Source: CAVYPR01 sp052145775 (GTDB lineage Bacteria; Actinomycetota; Acidimicrobiia; Acidimicrobiales; RAAP-2). From it: a stretch of DNA of 8,311 nucleotides. Of the stretch, positions 5,992-8,311 are shown piece by piece (position 1 is the first letter of the stretch; each line of letters begins with the position of its first letter). The notes under the pieces are model-generated. The model was not told the origin of the DNA, made no database searches, and saw only the letters and a program-made list of their open reading frames with translations. Both the position numbers and the translations under genes were made by a program. The stretch lies in assembly GCA_052145775.1 (NCBI GenBank), contig JBKQNY010000185.1:1-8311 (forward strand), read 5' to 3'.

Positions 5992-5997
5992 TGCAAT
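5979..5997. promoter_or_regulatory. 19-bp palindrome over the small-ORF start codon
   Basis: ATTGCAGTTGCACTGCAAT is a perfect inverted repeat with 8-bp arms and a 3-base centre. It lies across the GTG start at 5991-5989, between the Shine-Dalgarno sequence and the coding region. As DNA it could be an operator for a dimeric repressor such as the adjacent ribbon-helix-helix protein. As RNA it would fold the start codon into a stem and limit initiation. Confidence 0.5.
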
Positions 5998-6082
5998 ACC
6001 TCCTTGGTGCTGTTGCGGCCGGTAATCCCGGTGGATTGCCTGGGGAAGCCGCATGACACCAACGAGTGGTCCCCGAGCCTGG
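5992..6082 (-). other. Gap between ardA and the small ORF
   Basis: These 91 bases contain the Shine-Dalgarno sequence of the small ORF and an in-frame ATG near 6053 that would extend that ORF to 44 residues. I see no terminator after ardA, so the small ORF and ribbon-helix-helix gene are probably read through from ardA, but an internal promoter cannot be excluded. Confidence 0.35.
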
Positions 6083-6694
6083 TCAAGGCCCGAAGATGAA
6101 CACTCCTCCCGCTGGGTCGTCTTCGACGACGTACATCTCGCCGTTGGCCGCCATGTCCCGTCCGAAGGCGTCGGCGTCGATGGTGACGTAGGGCTGCAGC
6201 TCCTCGGGGACTGCCTGCTCGATGATTTGAGGCAGACCGAGGGCGTCGAGGAAGTCCTCGGCGTAGTCACTGACGGAGTCCCAGCGGCCCTGGTAGCAGT
6301 CCTCAAAACGGTCCAGGTCTTCCCAGGAGGAGCGGCCGAGGTAGTCGGCCCAGGCCCCGAAGGCCGGGCCATGCTCGGCGATACCCAGTGCGATCTTCGA
6401 CACGCTCTCGATGGACTCGTACTCGCCCAGACGCACTCCGCAGAACGACTCGTAGTCGTGGATGGCCCATTCCTCGGCTCCCGGCTCCGGTGAGCGGGCC
6501 AGCATCTCGTTGATGCCTGCCCATAGGGCATCGGGCTCTTGGGCGGCGTCCAGCCAGGCACCGTGCAGACGCCCGGCGTTGTAGTCGCTGAGGCTGGCCA
6601 CGTAGATCCGTGGCCGGATACGAGGCTCCTGTTCGCGTTGTTCGGGTCCACCTTGCTCCCGTTGGTCCTGTGGTGGGCTGTTCGTTTCGCTCAT
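6083..6694 (-). CDS. ardA: ArdA-type antirestriction protein
   Basis: A 203-residue acidic protein of the ArdA family. The first 27 or so residues are a Gln/Glu/Pro-rich extension, and the family core starts at PRIYVASLSDYNAGRLHGAWLD-like sequence. The core continues with EEWAIHDYESF, an internal acidic stretch and the YQGRWDSVSDYAEDFLD segment, a hallmark near the ArdA C-terminus. ArdA proteins are elongated dimers that mimic B-form DNA with surface Asp/Glu residues and inhibit type I restriction enzymes, protecting elements as they enter a new host. The high Asp/Glu content fits. The ATG has GGAAGGAG just upstream and overlaps the methyltransferase stop (ATGA, 6691-6694). Ninety-one bases separate its stop from the next small ORF. 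Confidence 0.9.
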   Translation of the reverse strand: MSETNSPPQDQREQGGPEQREQEPRIRPRIYVASLSDYNAGRLHGAWLDAAQEPDALWAGINEMLARSPEPGAEEWAIHDYESFCGVRLGEYESIESVSKIALGIAEHGPAFGAWADYLGRSSWEDLDRFEDCYQGRWDSVSDYAEDFLDALGLPQIIEQAVPEELQPYVTIDADAFGRDMAANGEMYVVEDDPAGGVFIFGP

Positions 6695-7878
6695 GCAGCG
6701 CTCCTTCCCTTGTTATGCATCACCCCCTCTCGGGCTGCTTCGATCCGCGTTCTTGCCAGACCGGCGTAATCCGGGTTCAGTTCGATGCCGATCCAGTCCC
6801 GCCCCAGGGCTTCGGCTACCACGCCGACGGTGCCCGAGCCGAAGAACGGGTCGAGCACCACGCCGGGACGGGTCGGCGCCTGGCAGCCACAAGGGATCAG
6901 GTCGCCGATCTCCCGCAGGGTGTTCCTGAAGTTCTTGAGGCGGAAGGCGCTCAGATCATCGGGCGGCGCCTGTTTCGTTGGGCCGCTCACCGGAATCCGC
7001 GTTGTCGTCACTTGCCGCGGCCAGGGCTTCCCGCAGCTTGTGCACACCGCCTCCGGGCAGGTCGCCTGAATCGGCCGGTAGACCAGCTGTTCGGGGAAAG
7101 TGGCGAAGTGCGCTCCCCTGAAGCCTCTTGTCGGGATACTCCAGACGTCGCCCGGGTTCTTGCCGAGCAGGTGCCCCGGCTGTCCGGCTTCCCGGGCACG
7201 ACGCAGTCCGTCTTGTGACCCGGCCAGCGGCCCCGCCCAGGGAGGCGCCTTGCCGATCGGCGGTGATGCCGACCGTGCCCCCTTCGATCGATGGGGCTCA
7301 CGGATGGCGTCGAGATCGTAGAAGTAGTGGGCGTTGCGGACGACAAAGTAGACGACTTCATAGGTCGTATTGAGCCGGTCGACGACCGATGTCGGCATCG
7401 GGTTCGGCTTGGCCCAGATGACTTTGTTGCGGACCAGCCAGCCATCTTCGGCCAGCGCCAGCAGCATCCGCTCAGGTGCACAGAGCATCCCCTTCGGCGG
7501 GGCGCCGTATTTGTCGCCCCGGGAATACGAATCACCCAGGTTGAGCCAGAGCGATCCAGCTGGCTTCAGTACCCGGGCGACTTCGGCCATGACCTCCCGG
7601 AGCCGTTCAACCCAGTCGCCCACCGAAGACTCCAGCCCAAACTGGTTCTCCGTGAAGTAGTTGCGGAGCATGTAGTACGGCGGTGAGGTGACGACGCAGT
7701 CGATCGTTGCCGGTGGCAGCGTTCGCAGCTGCTCGGTGGCGCCGCCCAGCAAGATCGAGTTTCGGGGGATCTCGACCGGCGGGGTGGGCTCACCGATCCC
7801 GGCCGGCGGCCGGCGGCAGTAGCCAATCGGGGCGAGCTCGGCCCAGGAGCGGTCGTCGGTAATGAGTGCGGTCTTCAT
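6691..7878 (-). CDS. DNA N4-cytosine/N6-adenine methyltransferase, solitary (beta motif order)
   Basis: A 395-residue S-adenosylmethionine-dependent DNA methyltransferase of the N6_N4_Mtase family. The catalytic motif TSPPYY (64-69) comes first and the AdoMet-binding DPFFGSGT (343-350) near the C-terminus, which is beta-class order. The segment ARVLKPAGSLWLNLGDSYSR (101-120) follows the catalytic motif, and HFATFPEQLV (about 257-266) and WIGIELNP also fit the family. TSPPY is more usual in N4-cytosine enzymes, but N6-adenine methylation cannot be excluded. Between 270 and 335 there is a cysteine-bearing insert (Cys274, 279, 282, 330 and 332) that could bind zinc. No restriction endonuclease gene is adjacent in view. 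With ArdA downstream, self-methylation of the element against host restriction is the likeliest role. AAAGGAGGTGAC precedes the ATG, which overlaps the upstream stop (ATGA). Confidence 0.9.
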   Translation of the reverse strand: MKTALITDDRSWAELAPIGYCRRPPAGIGEPTPPVEIPRNSILLGGATEQLRTLPPATIDCVVTSPPYYMLRNYFTENQFGLESSVGDWVERLREVMAEVARVLKPAGSLWLNLGDSYSRGDKYGAPPKGMLCAPERMLLALAEDGWLVRNKVIWAKPNPMPTSVVDRLNTTYEVVYFVVRNAHYFYDLDAIREPHRSKGARSASPPIGKAPPWAGPLAGSQDGLRRAREAGQPGHLLGKNPGDVWSIPTRGFRGAHFATFPEQLVYRPIQATCPEAVCTSCGKPWPRQVTTTRIPVSGPTKQAPPDDLSAFRLKNFRNTLREIGDLIPCGCQAPTRPGVVLDPFFGSGTVGVVAEALGRDWIGIELNPDYAGLARTRIEAAREGVMHNKGRSAA

Positions 7879-8311
7879 GTCACCTCCTTTGTGTTAGTGA
7901 TCTGTGTGGTGGTGCCTTTGGTCATCTGTTGGGCAGCCGAGTCGGCGGTCGTCACCATGAAGATCTGCCAGTGCTCTGGCGGCAGGCTGGCGAGTACGTC
8001 GACCAGGAAGGTGGCACGTTGCTCGTCAGGTGCGATCCAGAGGACGTAGGGAAAGATCCCGGTCTGAGCTTGCTCACTGCCGCTCTGCCAGTATCGGACG
8101 TAGGACTTGGCTTTGGTAACGATGTGGGGACGGTGCTCGGTTCCGCAGTCAGCTTCGATGAAGTATCGGTCTTCGTAGTCGTCAATCCCGACCACGGCGA
8201 GCGAGTCAGGCTTGAGCACGCTCCTGGCGCCGCCTGGCCCGAAGTACCGCCGCCAGCACTTCGGCTCGGTGTCGTAGCTGAGGACTTCCATGGAAGTTGA
8301 ACGCTCCAGCT
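7875..8311 (-). CDS. Replication-relaxation-like protein, C-terminal part (5' end off the window)
   Basis: The frame is open through the right edge: codons upstream of ATG 8291 continue without a stop, so this is probably the C-terminal part of a longer protein, not a 138-residue gene. The visible part resembles the replication-relaxation (Replic_Relax) family of actinobacterial integrative elements: a TEPKCWRRYF segment, then LKPDSLAVV, then YFIEADCGTEHRPHIVTKAK with SYVRYW, then IFPYVLWIAPDEQRATFLVD. The conserved core (PD, E-D-G-TE, K-Y spacing) is reminiscent of a nuclease-like fold, though a catalytic role is not shown. Such genes sit near conjugation or replication modules. The stop overlaps the methyltransferase ATG as ATGA (7875-7878), so they are probably co-translated. 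Family assignment is by recalled pattern only. Confidence 0.62.
   Translation of the reverse strand, partial: LERSTSMEVLSYDTEPKCWRRYFGPGGARSVLKPDSLAVVGIDDYEDRYFIEADCGTEHRPHIVTKAKSYVRYWQSGSEQAQTGIFPYVLWIAPDEQRATFLVDVLASLPPEHWQIFMVTTADSAAQQMTKGTTTQITNTKEVT

Larger units (their letters stand above)
2607..8311. mobile_element. Integrative element (ICE/IME-like) inserted at the tRNA 3' end; right end beyond the window
   Basis: From the tRNA 3' end rightward, the gene content changes to mobile-element functions: serine recombinase, XRE plus ImmA control pair, ribbon-helix-helix protein, ArdA antirestriction protein, solitary DNA methyltransferase and a replication-relaxation-like protein. All are on one strand and the composition is visibly lower in GC than the backbone. 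The left boundary is placed at the tRNA 3' end, but the exact crossover could lie anywhere from the tRNA T-arm to a few tens of bases past CCA. The second attachment half-site is not in the window. No structural phage genes are visible, and the relaxation-like protein favours a conjugative or mobilizable element over a prophage. That is inference, because conjugation genes would lie to the right. Confidence 0.75.

Noticed and set aside
6691..7878. Complete restriction-modification system
   Set aside because: No endonuclease gene is visible next to the methyltransferase; its partner is ArdA, an inhibitor of restriction.
1..8311. CRISPR array or insertion sequence
   Set aside because: No regularly spaced repeats and no transposase or terminal inverted repeats of IS type were seen.

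Overview
The window looks like a piece of a high-GC Actinomycetota chromosome. Evidence: very high GC at third codon positions, GTG starts, an Ala-rich secreted coiled-coil protein, and actinobacterial-style mobile-element genes. I cannot assign a genus. The left third (1 to about 2530) is chromosomal backbone. It holds the 5' part of a secreted alanine-rich coiled-coil protein on the minus strand, probably the N-terminal region of a peptidoglycan hydrolase, and a divergent complete type B carboxylesterase (867-2426).

At 2530-2606 lies a tRNA gene on the plus strand with anticodon UAA. It has a leucine-type D-arm but only a five-base variable region, so it is not a standard class II tRNA-Leu. 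Directly against its 3' end, and overlapping it on the other strand, begins an integrated mobile element that runs off the right edge. Every gene seen in the element is on the minus strand, and base composition is visibly less GC-rich than in the backbone.

The element part forms two transcription blocks. The promoter-distal block is, in order of transcription, a C-terminal part of a replication-relaxation-like protein (open at the right edge), a beta-order DNA N4/N6 methyltransferase, an ArdA-type antirestriction protein, a 23-codon small ORF, and a ribbon-helix-helix DNA-binding protein. It ends at a 65-bp two-part hairpin (5478-5542). The second block starts from an AT-rich promoter region and encodes an XRE repressor-like protein, an ImmA-like metallopeptidase and a large serine recombinase. 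Four of the junctions are ATGA start/stop overlaps, so translation within each block is probably coupled.

Together the genes suggest an integrative (conjugative or mobilizable) element. The recombinase moves it, and the XRE/ImmA pair controls the lysogeny-like decision. The methyltransferase and ArdA protect incoming DNA from host restriction, and the relaxation-like protein belongs to transfer or replication functions beyond the window. Notable points are the unusual UAA tRNA as integration site, the recombinase stop codon lying inside that tRNA's anticodon loop, TTA codons confined to the XRE and recombinase genes, and a palindrome laid over a small-ORF start codon.
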